From Ensifer adhaerens (GTDB lineage Bacteria > Pseudomonadota > Alphaproteobacteria > Rhizobiales > Rhizobiaceae), in contig NZ_LAZS01000005.1 in the NCBI RefSeq assembly GCF_002007205.1, forward strand, positions 806,001-870,000: a DNA stretch of 64,000 bases, read 5' to 3'. The position numbers and the translations under genes are program-made. The notes under the pieces are model-generated. The model had not been told where the DNA came from and did no database searches. It saw only the letters and a list, made by a program, of their open reading frames with translations. Positions 18,008 through 27,938 of the stretch are shown here, one piece after another; within the stretch, counting starts at the first letter, position 1, and each line of letters opens with the position of its first letter.

Positions 18008-18835
18008 ATGCGCAGTTCCGTCGAAATCCATGACATCGTGACCGGTGAAACGCAGATCGTCTGGCAGACGGACAGGCTCGTCGAGGCGCCGAACTGGTCG
18101 CGGGACGGTTCGCATCTGGTGATCAATGGCGACGGCCGCCTGTATCGGCTCGGCCTGGACGGTGCCGGCCCCGTGGAGATCGACACGGACTTTGCCACGC
18201 TCTGCAACAACGACCACGGCATCTCGCCGGATGGCCGCACGATTGCGATCAGCGACAAGGTCGAGTTCGGAAAATCGGCAATCTATCTGCTGCCGGCGGA
18301 AGGCGGCAGGCCGCGGCTCGTCACCCGCAACCTGCCGTCCTATTGGCATGGCTGGTCGCCGGACGGGCGGACGCTCACCTATTGCGGCATCCGCGACCAG
18401 GTCTTCGACATCTACACGATCTCGGTCGATGGCGGCGAGGAGACGCGCCTGACCCATGGCGAAGGGCGCAATGACGGGCCCGACTGGTCGGCGGATGGAG
18501 AATGGATCTATTTCAACTCCAGCCGCACCGGCCGGATGCAGATCTGGCGCGTGCGCCCTGATGGCAGCGACGTCACGCGGATCACCGACAGCCCCTATGG
18601 CGACTGGTTTCCGCATCCGTCGCCTGACGGCAAGCATCTGCTGGTGCTTTCCTATGACGGCGATGTCTTCGATCATCCAAGGGACCTCGACGTCCGGCTG
18701 AGGCTGATGGACATGGACGGCGGCAATGCGCGGGTGCTGTTCGAGCTTTTCGGCGGGCAGGGAACGATCAACGTTCCCAACTGGTCGCCGACGGGCGACC
18801 GCTTCGCCTTCGTGCGCTACGAACCGGAAAGCTGA
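18008..18835 (+). CDS. TolB-like beta-propeller protein
   Basis: A 275-aa protein made of PD40/TolB-like blades. Recurrent motifs of the form (N/D)WSxDGxxL occur at APNWSRDGSHL, GISPDGRTIA, HGWSPDGRTLTY, PDWSADGEWIYFNS and PHPSPDGKHLLVLS, about 45 residues apart. It has no signal peptide, unlike TolB itself, so it is probably cytoplasmic and is not part of the Tol-Pal system. The start at 18008 has GGGAG 6 bases upstream. An ATG at 18002 overlaps that site. It forms the end of the nadE operon. Confidence 0.8.
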   Translation: MRSSVEIHDIVTGETQIVWQTDRLVEAPNWSRDGSHLVINGDGRLYRLGLDGAGPVEIDTDFATLCNNDHGISPDGRTIAISDKVEFGKSAIYLLPAEGGRPRLVTRNLPSYWHGWSPDGRTLTYCGIRDQVFDIYTISVDGGEETRLTHGEGRNDGPDWSADGEWIYFNSSRTGRMQIWRVRPDGSDVTRITDSPYGDWFPHPSPDGKHLLVLSYDGDVFDHPRDLDVRLRLMDMDGGNARVLFELFGGQGTINVPNWSPTGDRFAFVRYEPES

Positions 18836-19000
18836 GAAAGCTGGACAAGAATACCGCCGGCGTGCTAGCGCTTCGTTCGTTCGCAGGGCGCATCCGATCC
18901 GCGGGAAGGGCACGGCCCACCTGTCTCACTGAACTTGGTTGCCACACCTCTTTTCAGTCTGTGGGCGCGGATACCGGACGTGAATGAAAGGAGGTCTTTC

Positions 19001-20737
19001 ATGATCACGCGCGATCTTTCCGCGAACCTTACCCTCGATACGATCCGCAAGCAGGCCAAGGCTTTTCTGAAAGCCGTAAAGGCCGGCGATGCCGGTGCCC
19101 GCCAGAGGGCGTTTCTCTATTTCTCCGATCCCGCCGCAATGGGTCTCCAGGATGCGCAACTCGTGCTTGCCCGCGAATTCGGCTTTGCGAGCTGGACGCG
19201 GCTGAAGCGGCACTTTGAAACGGCAGGCGCCGCACAGCCGGCGACGGAGCAGCTTGCCAATCGTTTTCTCGGTCTCGCATCGGTCTCTTATTTCAGTGAC
19301 ATAGCGGCGGATCCTGAACGGTTTTCTCAGGCGCTTGCCCTGCTGGACGAACACCCTGGGATCGCCGACGACAGCATTCATGTGGCAGCAGCTCTCGGCG
19401 ACGCCGAGGCGATTGACCATTGGCTCGACCGCGACCCCAAGCTCGTAAACAAGCGCGGCGGTCCGCACGACTGGGAACCTCTGCTCTACGCCGCCTATGC
19501 CCGTGTCCCCAGCCATTCCTCATTTTCCGCCGGGGCACGGCTGATCGCACGGGGCGCCGACCCGAACGCTTACTGGCTCGACGACGGCCAGTATCGTTTC
19601 ACGGCGTTGACCGGCGTCTTCGGCGAGGGCGAAGCCGGGCCTGAACGGCAGCCGCCGCATCCAGATTGCGTCGCCTTTGCGCGGCTGCTGCTATCTGCCG
19701 GTGCCCGGGCCAATGACAGCCAGGCGCTCTACAACCGGATGTTCGAAGCCGACAACACCTGCCTCGAGCTGCTGCTCGCTCACGGCCTCAATGCCGACGA
19801 CCGCAACAACTGGCTGGTGCGCAACGATGGCCAACTGGTCGAAAACGGCGAGCGCGTCTTCGACTATCAACTTGCGTGGGCCTTGGAAAAGCGCATGGCC
19901 GATCGGGTGCGGCTGCTCGTCGAGCACGGCGCCGACGTCAACCGTGCCATCAAGGGCCGCACGCCCTATCAATGGGCGGAGCTCGGCGGCGATCCGGCGC
20001 TGGCACAGTACCTCGTTTCGCGCGGTGCGACAGCGGCGCCCCTCGATGATGCCGACCGGCTGGCCCGTGCCATTGCCGAAGTGAAGGATGACGAGGCGAA
20101 GGCGCTCGTGGACGCGGATCCGACGCTTGTCGCCCGGACTGAAGCCGCGCATCCGGCCATGCTGCACGAGGCGGCGGGCGAGGATCGGCATCGTGCGGTC
20201 GCGCTGATGCTGTCGCTTGGCTTCGACGTCAACCGCATGACGTCGCGCACGCCGTTGCACGAGGCGGCGCTGCATGGGCATATCGAAATGGCAAGGCGCC
20301 TGCTCGATCACGGCGCCGATGCCATGGCCCGTGACCCTTACCACCACGCGCCGCCGATCGGCTGGGCGCAATATAACGGCAAGGCGGAGATGGTGCGCTT
20401 CCTCAAGGAGCAGCCGCTCGATGTCTTTGCCGCCGCATCCTTTGGCGTGACCGGGCGGCTGGCGGAGATCCTCGACCGGCAGCCGCCACTGATCGAGACG
20501 CCGTTCGGCTCTTTCCGGGGGCATGGGAGGCCGGAGCCGCAGCACGACTGGATGACGCCGCTCGCCTTTGCCGTCATCAACGGGCAGGCGGATGCGGTGC
20601 GGCTGCTTCTCGACAGGGGAGCGAATGCGCGCTTGCGCGATGGCGCTGCCGGCCCGTCGATCAGCGAGCTCGCCCAGGAACGAGGCAATGAGGAGATCAT
20701 CGCCTTGCTGCGCGCTTCAAGGGCGGCTCGAGAATAA
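19001..20737 (+). CDS. ankyrin-repeat protein
   Basis: A 578-aa cytoplasmic protein. The N-terminal ~75 residues form the helical leader common in this bacterial ankyrin group (LVLAREFGFASWTRLKRHFE). Ankyrin units follow, for example RTPYQWAELGGDPALAQYL, RTPLHEAALHGHIEMARRLL and MTPLAFAVINGQADAVRLLL, with DHGAD or DRGAN turns. The repeats in the middle are degenerate. The ATG at 19001 has an unusually strong ribosome site (AAAGGAGGT, 5 bases upstream), so abundant translation is likely. The binding partner is unknown. It stands alone, 165 bases after the TolB-like gene. Confidence 0.85.
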   Translation: MITRDLSANLTLDTIRKQAKAFLKAVKAGDAGARQRAFLYFSDPAAMGLQDAQLVLAREFGFASWTRLKRHFETAGAAQPATEQLANRFLGLASVSYFSDIAADPERFSQALALLDEHPGIADDSIHVAAALGDAEAIDHWLDRDPKLVNKRGGPHDWEPLLYAAYARVPSHSSFSAGARLIARGADPNAYWLDDGQYRFTALTGVFGEGEAGPERQPPHPDCVAFARLLLSAGARANDSQALYNRMFEADNTCLELLLAHGLNADDRNNWLVRNDGQLVENGERVFDYQLAWALEKRMADRVRLLVEHGADVNRAIKGRTPYQWAELGGDPALAQYLVSRGATAAPLDDADRLARAIAEVKDDEAKALVDADPTLVARTEAAHPAMLHEAAGEDRHRAVALMLSLGFDVNRMTSRTPLHEAALHGHIEMARRLLDHGADAMARDPYHHAPPIGWAQYNGKAEMVRFLKEQPLDVFAAASFGVTGRLAEILDRQPPLIETPFGSFRGHGRPEPQHDWMTPLAFAVINGQADAVRLLLDRGANARLRDGAAGPSISELAQERGNEEIIALLRASRAARE

Positions 20738-20818
20738 CGATGCCAGGAGGAGGGCACGGACGTTGGCCCGCGCTCTCTTCCACCCCCTGCGACCGCTGAT
20801 TGTCGGCAGAATCAGCCG

Positions 20819-20842
20819 GTTGAAATCGTTAAGTATTTCAAC
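20819..20842. promoter_or_regulatory. inverted repeat upstream of the diguanylate cyclase gene
   Basis: GTTGAAAT, 8 bases, ATTTCAAC: perfect 8-bp arms in the AT-rich part of the 234-bp region before the GGDEF gene. It could be an operator. No U-tract follows, and I do not recognise the motif. Confidence 0.45.
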
Positions 20843-20971
20843 ACCAGCTTATTTAAGCCAAACTTCGATTTTGACCGCTAGGGTGCGGCAGTACCGGCTG
20901 CCGTCGTCGCGCATCGCACTCCACAAGTGCTAGAATGCCCGGCATGGCCGGTACGGACGAGGGGGACTGGC

Positions 20972-22474
20972 GTGGTGGAAAAGGCGTTGCGGCAGGCAAA
21001 ACGGGACAAGACGGTCTGGGCGATCCATGCCGCCTGTACTCTGGTCGCGGTCCTGATCATCGCGAGCCTCATCTATGTCCTCGACCGATCGGTCACGGAG
21101 GCCGATCGCTTCGGGCTATCCGCCGAGCGACGGTTGGTCGCCAACGAATTGCGCCACCAGATGGATGCAGTCGTTCAGTTCCAAGCCCAAATCTCCTTCT
21201 GGGACAAAACCTACAACGAATTGGCGGCGGGCCAGGTCAGCGACAGCTTTGTGATTGACGAGCTGTCGGGCTGGCTTTGGGAAGACTACGGTTTCTCCTG
21301 GCTCATCTTCACGGATCCGGAACGTAATGTTTCCACCGTTCTGAAGGACGGCGTGGCTTTGTCTACGGAGGCCGCGCGGGTGCCCCTCGAAGGGGTCGAC
21401 GATCTCATCGACGAGGCCAGGCGCCGCTATGACAATGCGCTCAGAAACAACCATGGCAGCTTTCAGCTGGATGTCATGACACCGGATCCGCAGTCCGTGA
21501 TGCCGGCCGTACCGGGAATCCATGCGGTAGACCTGCGTGAGATCGACGGGCGCATGAGCGTGGTGGTCGTGCAGGCGGTGATCCCCGAGACGCTGGTCGT
21601 TCCGACGAACCGCCGCGTCCCGGTGCTGATGGTTTCCATCCGGCCGGTTACGCCGAAGATGACGCGCGAGATCGCCGCACGACTGGGCATTCGAGGATTG
21701 ACCTTCGTTCCCCTCAACGAGCGCCCGGCAGGCAGCGCCTATGCGTCGGTCGGGCGCTGCTCGGATTCGTCCTGTCTCGTGGCGGCCTGGATGCCGAAAT
21801 CACCCGGAGGGTTCGTGCGCGCCGAGCTGTTGCCGAGCGTCATCATCATGGCGATCGTCGCAGCGCTGCTGATGGCCTTCGTGGCGCTGCGCTTCTCGAC
21901 GCTCTTTGCCGCCCTGCAGCAGAGCGAAGCGCTGAACCGGCACCTCGCCAAGCATGATCGCCTGACCGGGCTGATGAACCGCAGCGGCTTCGACGACATG
22001 CTGGCAGCGGCCCTGCTGCGGGCAACGACGCATCCGTTCACGCTCGTCTATGCCGACCTCGACGAATTCAAGGCGGTCAACGACCGCTACGGTCACGCCG
22101 CCGGCGACGCCGTCCTGGTCGCCATGGCCGAGCGCTTTCGCAACCGCGCGGGGCCGAAGGGCACGGTCGCTCGGCTCGGGGGCGACGAGTTCGCGGTCAT
22201 TCTCGGCGATTGCAGCGAGGCTGACGCCCGCAGCCTGACCGCCGGCCTGATCGCCGATGCGCAGACGCCGGTCGCCTTCGAGGGCCAGATGCTGGTCGTC
22301 GGCGGCAGCGCCGGCATCGCCTTTGCGCCACGGCACGGGCTGACGGCGCGCCAGTTGCTGCTGGCTGCGGACGAGGCGCTCTATCTCGCCAAGCGGCGCG
22401 GCCGCAATCGCTTCGAAACGGCAGATGACATGGTGCTGCCGGCGGAGAAGGACGGCGATCAGTCGGCCGCCTGA
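20972..22474 (+). CDS. membrane diguanylate cyclase (CHASE4-type sensor, GGDEF)
   Basis: A 500-aa inner-membrane protein. TM1 (about 17-38) and TM2 (about 287-308) flank a ~250-residue periplasmic sensor domain with the CHASE4-like start (HQMDAVVQFQAQISFWDKTYN). The cytosolic GGDEF domain contains HDRLTGLMNRSGF, YADLDEFKAVND and RLGGDEFAV, all intact, so it should synthesise c-di-GMP. The RxxD inhibitory site normally five residues before GGDEF is absent (GPKG in that place), so product inhibition is probably missing. The GTG at 20972 has GAGGGGGA about 6 bases upstream. An ATG 15 codons earlier has no ribosome site. Convergent with the LacI gene, 22 bases apart. Confidence 0.88.
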   Translation: MVEKALRQAKRDKTVWAIHAACTLVAVLIIASLIYVLDRSVTEADRFGLSAERRLVANELRHQMDAVVQFQAQISFWDKTYNELAAGQVSDSFVIDELSGWLWEDYGFSWLIFTDPERNVSTVLKDGVALSTEAARVPLEGVDDLIDEARRRYDNALRNNHGSFQLDVMTPDPQSVMPAVPGIHAVDLREIDGRMSVVVVQAVIPETLVVPTNRRVPVLMVSIRPVTPKMTREIAARLGIRGLTFVPLNERPAGSAYASVGRCSDSSCLVAAWMPKSPGGFVRAELLPSVIIMAIVAALLMAFVALRFSTLFAALQQSEALNRHLAKHDRLTGLMNRSGFDDMLAAALLRATTHPFTLVYADLDEFKAVNDRYGHAAGDAVLVAMAERFRNRAGPKGTVARLGGDEFAVILGDCSEADARSLTAGLIADAQTPVAFEGQMLVVGGSAGIAFAPRHGLTARQLLLAADEALYLAKRRGRNRFETADDMVLPAEKDGDQSAA

Positions 22475-22496
22475 ACGCCGCTGGCCGGCGGGAGCG

Positions 22497-23516
22497 TTAC
22501 TCCGGAACATTGTAGGGCGTGATGACCACGACGGCGGAAAGCTGCCGACCGATCGCCGGCGCTTGTGTACCCGGCCGGCGCATCATCGTTCGAAAGGCAG
22601 TGCGGGCATCTGTCCTGAGGTCATGATGCAGCACGAAGTGAATTCGCCGATCGCGCAGCAGCGCCAGATTGTCCTCGTCGAGGTCATGGGCGATGTAGAG
22701 CGTGCAGTGGCGGCCGAGGCGTTCGAAGGCCGCCAGCACCGAGCGGTTGCCACCACCGATCGAATAGGCCGCATTGATATCGGGATTGGCCGCGAGCGCC
22801 ACATGCGCAAGGGTGCCGGTCTCGATATCCCGCCCGTGCCCCTCGCTGATCTCGACGATGCGGATCGCCGGGTAGCGCTCGCGCAATACGCGGCGAAAGC
22901 CGATCTCTCGCTCCTCCTCGCCGCGGAAACGGCCACTCGAGAGGGTCACCAGCACGGTCGCCGGCGCGCCCGCGAAGCGTTCGCCGATCAGATAGGCGGC
23001 CGTTTCTCCTGCCGCCCGGTTGTCCGCGCCGGCATAGGCGGTTCGCTGCGAGTGGGGCAGGTCGGTCACCAGCGTGACGACGGGAATGCCGCCTGTCTCG
23101 AAGCGGGCGACGGCGGCGACGATCTCCGGTACATCGGGCGCCTTCAGCACCAGGCCGTCGGTCCCTCTCAGCCTGATGCGGTCGAGCAGTTGCACGGTGT
23201 CCTGCGGGCGCATCGTCTCGGCGAAATGGAACCGGCAGCGAAAGACGGTGGGCGCGAAGGTCAGCGCCTCGCTCTCGAACGCACGGCGCACCGCGTCGGT
23301 GAAGCGTTCCGGCGCCTCCATGACGATATCGATCGCGAACTTGCGGCCCGGGATGTCGAGGCCGGCCTGCTGCTTTTCCAGCTCCTCGATCGCCGCGCGA
23401 ACCCTGGCGATCGTCTGCCGACGCACGCCCGGGCGCTCGTTGAGCACGCGATCGACCGTCGCGGTGCTGAGACCGGCCTGAAAGGCGATGTCCTTGACCA
23501 GAAACGGATGCGCCAT
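22497..23516 (-). CDS. LacI-family transcriptional regulator
   Basis: A 339-aa regulator. The N-terminal LacI HTH (VKDIAFQAGLSTATVDRVLN, with a hinge region after it) is followed by a periplasmic-binding-protein type 1 ligand domain including YAGADNRAAGETAAYLI and FEETERGFR-like features near RGEEEREIGF. Ligands of this class are usually sugars or sugar alcohols. It is divergent from the dioxygenase-SDR genes, which are its likely targets. A direct repeat in the intergenic region may be the operator. Confidence 0.88.
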   Translation of the reverse strand: MAHPFLVKDIAFQAGLSTATVDRVLNERPGVRRQTIARVRAAIEELEKQQAGLDIPGRKFAIDIVMEAPERFTDAVRRAFESEALTFAPTVFRCRFHFAETMRPQDTVQLLDRIRLRGTDGLVLKAPDVPEIVAAVARFETGGIPVVTLVTDLPHSQRTAYAGADNRAAGETAAYLIGERFAGAPATVLVTLSSGRFRGEEEREIGFRRVLRERYPAIRIVEISEGHGRDIETGTLAHVALAANPDINAAYSIGGGNRSVLAAFERLGRHCTLYIAHDLDEDNLALLRDRRIHFVLHHDLRTDARTAFRTMMRRPGTQAPAIGRQLSAVVVITPYNVPE

Positions 23517-23530
23517 CGCCTCGCTCTGCT

Positions 23531-23549
23531 GATGGATTTTTGATGGATT
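23531..23549. promoter_or_regulatory. 11-bp-spaced direct repeat between lacI-type gene and dioxygenase gene
   Basis: GATGGATT occurs at 23531-23538 and again at 23542-23549, one helical turn apart, in the 103-bp divergent region. Possible -10 sequences (TATATC near 23557, TATAGT near 23579) lie just downstream towards the dioxygenase gene. Most LacI operators are palindromes, so assignment is tentative. Confidence 0.35.
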
Positions 23550-23619
23550 CTTGCTCTATATCATGTTTTGCCGCCGCCTATAGTCGTGTTCATCGGAAGG
23601 TTCCAGAGGAGGAAACGGG

Positions 23620-24813
23620 ATGAAGACCGACAACAGGGCGCGCCAGCGGATCGAACGCGTCTGGCTCACCGAAGAGGCCTGCGACCTCGAAGCGTTCCGG
23701 GCTGAAGTCGAACGCAGTACCAGCCTGGCCGACTATCCCCATGCGTCAGGCTGCGAAAAGAACGTCCTCATCTATGACAGCGCCGAACTGATTGCGGCCT
23801 GCCACGATGCCGAAACGCGGCGGGCGGTGCTGGCGGAAATCTGCGAGGTGCTGGCAACGGGGCCGGGCGTCGCGGTCTTCAAGCGCGCCTTTGCCGATAC
23901 GGCGCCGATCGATGTCGCAAGTGCCGTCTTCGACGCGATCATCGAGGAGCAGCACCGCAGCAACAGCGGCGGTGGCGATCATTTCGCCAAACCCGGCGCC
24001 AATGACCGCATCTGGAACTCGCTGGAAAAACACTGCCTGAAGGCGCCGGAGAATTTCGCCGCCTATTACGGCAATGCCATCACCGCGCTCGTCAGCGAAG
24101 CCTGGCTCGGGCCGAACTACCAGATGACGGCGCAGGTGAACCGCGTCAATCCGGGCGGCGCGGCGCAATCGGCGCATCGGGACTACCATCTCGGCTTCCA
24201 GACGGCGGCCGTGATCGAACAGTATCCAGCTCACGTGCACAAGCTTCCGCCGGTGCTGACGCTGCAGGGGGCAGTTGCCCATTGCGACATGCCGCTCGAA
24301 AGCGGGCCGACGCTGTTCCTGCCCTATAGCCAGACCTATGTGCCGGGCTACCTGGCGCTCAACCGGCCGGAATTCCGCGCCTATTTCGACGAACATCACG
24401 TGCAGCTTCCGCTCGAAAAAGGCGATGTGGTCTTCTTCAATCCGGCGCTCTTCCATGCCGCCGGCACCAACCGGTCCGCCGGCATCCGCCGGGTGGCCAA
24501 CCTGCTGCAGGTGTCCTCGGCCTTTGGCCGGGCGATGGAGACGGTCGATAGACTGACGATGAGTGCGACGCTCTATCCGGCGCTGAAAACCTTGCTGTCG
24601 GAGGGCAGGTTGAGCGAGGGTGAAGCGGCCAATGCGATCGCCTCCTGTGCCGAAGGCTATTCCTTCCCGACCAATCTCGATCGCGATCCGCCGCTCGGCG
24701 GGCTGGCGCCGAAGACGCAGGCGCAATTGATGCGCGAGGCACTGGCGGCCGGAACGGATGAGGCGGACTTTCGCGCGGCGCTCGAGGCGCAGGCCAAACG
24801 CAAGCTGAGCTGA
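23620..24813 (+). CDS. phytanoyl-CoA dioxygenase-family oxygenase
   Basis: A 397-aa Fe(II)/2-oxoglutarate oxygenase of the PhyH superfamily. The facial triad is visible as H186-x-D188 (SAHRDYHLGF) and H279 (ALFHAAGTNRS), and an Arg a few residues later in SAGIRRVAN fits the 2-oxoglutarate contact. It is longer than human PhyH, with an extra N-terminal ~90 residues. The ATG at 23620 follows AGAGGAGGAAAC. It is followed after 89 bases by an SDR gene and divergent from a LacI regulator. The substrate is unknown. The context suggests oxidative breakdown of a small polyol- or sugar-like compound. Confidence 0.82.
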   Translation: MKTDNRARQRIERVWLTEEACDLEAFRAEVERSTSLADYPHASGCEKNVLIYDSAELIAACHDAETRRAVLAEICEVLATGPGVAVFKRAFADTAPIDVASAVFDAIIEEQHRSNSGGGDHFAKPGANDRIWNSLEKHCLKAPENFAAYYGNAITALVSEAWLGPNYQMTAQVNRVNPGGAAQSAHRDYHLGFQTAAVIEQYPAHVHKLPPVLTLQGAVAHCDMPLESGPTLFLPYSQTYVPGYLALNRPEFRAYFDEHHVQLPLEKGDVVFFNPALFHAAGTNRSAGIRRVANLLQVSSAFGRAMETVDRLTMSATLYPALKTLLSEGRLSEGEAANAIASCAEGYSFPTNLDRDPPLGGLAPKTQAQLMREALAAGTDEADFRAALEAQAKRKLS

Positions 24814-24902
24814 TGGTTCAGCCTCGCATTCGACCGGCTCCCGGCGTGCTTCGACCGGGAGCCGCAGCTGTTTCCAACGATCATTTCCAAGGGAGGAATT
24901 CG

Positions 24903-25715
24903 ATGAGCGGACAATTGCAAGGCAAGATCGCCATCGTCACCGGGGGTACGCAGGGGCTGGGCGGGGCGATTGCCGGCCTCTTTGCCGAACGCGGTGCTGA
25001 AGGCATCGTCATTTGCGGACGCAACGCCGCCAAGGGGCGCGCCAAGGCTGAGCAGATCGGCAAGGCGAGCGGCGCGAAGGTTGTCTATGTCGAGGCCGAT
25101 CTGGAAAAAGTGGAGGACGCCCGCAAGGTGGTCGCCGCCTGCGATAAAGAATTCGGCCGGGTCGATGCGCTGGTGAATGCCGCCGCCATCACCGACCGCG
25201 GCACGATCCTCGACACGACACCGGAACTGTTCGACCGCATGTTCGCGATCAATGTGCGGGCGCCGTTCTTCCTGATGCAGGAGGCGGTGAAGGTGATGCG
25301 GCGCGAGAAGACGGAAGGCACGATCGTCAATATCGGCTCGATGTCGGCGATGGCCGGCCAGCCGTTCATCGCTGCCTATTGTTCCTCGAAGGGGGCGCTC
25401 GAAACGCTCACCAAGAACACGGCTTATGCGCTCCTGCGCAACCGCATCCGCGTCAACGGGCTCAATATCGGCTGGATGGCGTCCGAAGGCGAGGACCGGA
25501 TCCAGCGCGAGTTTCACGGTGCGGCCCCCGACTGGCTCGAAAAGGCGGCCGCCAGCCAGCCGTTCGGTCGGCTCGTCGATCCGGCGGAGGTGGCTCGCGC
25601 CTGCGCCTACCTGTCGTCGGCCGAGTCCGGGCTGATGACCGGATCGGTGATCTGCTTCGACCAGTCCGTCTGGGGTGGCTATGACGGTTCGCCGCACCCG
25701 GTGGCGCCGCTCTGA
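24903..25715 (+). CDS. short-chain dehydrogenase/reductase
   Basis: A 270-aa classical SDR: TGGTQGLG cofactor loop near residue 14, the NAAAI motif in the middle, a catalytic Ser in IGSMSAMAG, and Y159-x3-K163 (AAYCSSKGA). The sequence after the cofactor loop (VICGRNAAKGRAKA) has an Arg/Lys pattern that would suit NADP, but this is weak. The ATG at 24903 has AAGGGAGG upstream. It is the second gene after the dioxygenase gene and likely co-transcribed with it. Its substrate may be the product of the dioxygenase, which is inference. Confidence 0.87.
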   Translation: MSGQLQGKIAIVTGGTQGLGGAIAGLFAERGAEGIVICGRNAAKGRAKAEQIGKASGAKVVYVEADLEKVEDARKVVAACDKEFGRVDALVNAAAITDRGTILDTTPELFDRMFAINVRAPFFLMQEAVKVMRREKTEGTIVNIGSMSAMAGQPFIAAYCSSKGALETLTKNTAYALLRNRIRVNGLNIGWMASEGEDRIQREFHGAAPDWLEKAAASQPFGRLVDPAEVARACAYLSSAESGLMTGSVICFDQSVWGGYDGSPHPVAPL

Positions 25716-25756
25716 GCTGCGCTTGTCTTTCCGCCGGCGCTGTGCCCTTATGGCGC

Positions 25757-26693
<937 letters not shown>

Positions 26694-26706
26694 GGCGGCG
26701 GCGCGA

Positions 26707-27786
26707 TCAGTTCTGGACCGGCTGATAGGCCGGTCCTTTCGGGTGCTTGAGGTCGATCGAGGTTTCTTCCTGCGGCAGGTAGGTCGGGCCGACGACACGC
26801 ACGTTGTCCTTCGCGGGATCGTAGGGACGTTCTTCGGCGGGCGCTGCGGCCGTCGGGGTATCGGCGGGTTTCTTCGTCTCGATGACGATGATGGACGACT
26901 GGTCGTCTCCGATCTTCGTTCCTGATGCCTTCGGCGAGGTCGCGGCCGTCTGCGGTATCTGGCAGCCGCACTGGCCGGGCTTGCCGACCGCGCGGGTGCG
27001 ATAGGCAAAGGCATTGGGCATGTCGGCATAGGGGCGCCCGGTCACGGCCGAGATCATCTTGTCGCTCTCTTCCGTGTTGAGGTCATGGAAATAGAGCTCG
27101 GTCTCGGCACCCGGGCAGCGCGCCCGGCAGGCCTGTTCGTCGCGCGGGAAATCCGCCGGTGTCGCGTCGGACGAGATCGGGAAGAAGGCGCCGTCGCAGG
27201 TGCGCACGCACATGGTTCTGAGCGTGCCGCCGTAGTAGCGATCCTGCGGCGCGTAACCGTCTTCGCCATGCCCGAGCATCGGCCCATAGGCGTCTTCAGG
27301 CGGCAGGTCGGCAATGATGTTGCGGTGGGTTTCCGGTACGTCCGGTTCGACGCTCGCGAACTCCTCGCGGTCGCCATAGCAGCCGTTGATCTCGAGCGCG
27401 GCAAGAATGCGGCGACGGCTGTCATCGCTGCCGCCGGCGACGATCTGCTCGCGCTCGGACTTCAGCATGCGCAGATTGTCTTCCATCTCGGCGATGAGGC
27501 CGTTGAGCCCGCTGCAGGTGTCGGGGTCGCCGCTATCGATGACGAGGGCGTTGCCGCCACCGCAACCGGCGCGGCGGCGGTCGTTCTTCGCTCGCCGCAG
27601 TTCGATGTTCTGCCGCGAGATGGCGCTCGCATAGTCTCGCGCATCGGCATTGCTGGCGACGTAATCAGGCAGGTGCGCAAGCCGGGCGTTCAGGCGGTCG
27701 CAGACCGTCGATGCCAGTGACGGACTGGCACCGATCAGAACCAAAGGCACAAGGGCCGCTGCGACGTGTTTCAGGCGCGTGAACAC
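26707..27786 (-). CDS. exported DUF2865 protein
   Basis: A 359-aa secreted or periplasmic protein of a Rhizobiales family of unknown function. A signal peptide follows the GTG start at 27786 (FTRLKHVAAALVPLVLIGASPSLAS). The mature part has a Cys-containing region with CDRLNARL, then GGTLRTMCVRTCDGAFFP and DEQACRARCPGAETELYF, the core of DUF2865. The C-terminus is Pro/Ala-rich. The frame remains open to an ATG at 27870, which would add 28 residues before the signal peptide, so I prefer the GTG. It is separated from the sinI stop by about 150 bases on the same strand. Confidence 0.8.
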   Translation of the reverse strand: MFTRLKHVAAALVPLVLIGASPSLASTVCDRLNARLAHLPDYVASNADARDYASAISRQNIELRRAKNDRRRAGCGGGNALVIDSGDPDTCSGLNGLIAEMEDNLRMLKSEREQIVAGGSDDSRRRILAALEINGCYGDREEFASVEPDVPETHRNIIADLPPEDAYGPMLGHGEDGYAPQDRYYGGTLRTMCVRTCDGAFFPISSDATPADFPRDEQACRARCPGAETELYFHDLNTEESDKMISAVTGRPYADMPNAFAYRTRAVGKPGQCGCQIPQTAATSPKASGTKIGDDQSSIIVIETKKPADTPTAAAPAEERPYDPAKDNVRVVGPTYLPQEETSIDLKHPKGPAYQPVQN

Positions 27787-27938
27787 GGGGCGAAAGTCTC
27801 TTCCTGTTGCCAGGTCGGCGCCAACTTCTGCGGGTGGCTGCCAGCGGCATTCCTGTTTCGCCCCCATCATAGAACTTGTCGGTGATCGTGCAACGACAAG
27901 CGACGGTTTGCGTTAACAGCGCCGATCGACTGACGCAC

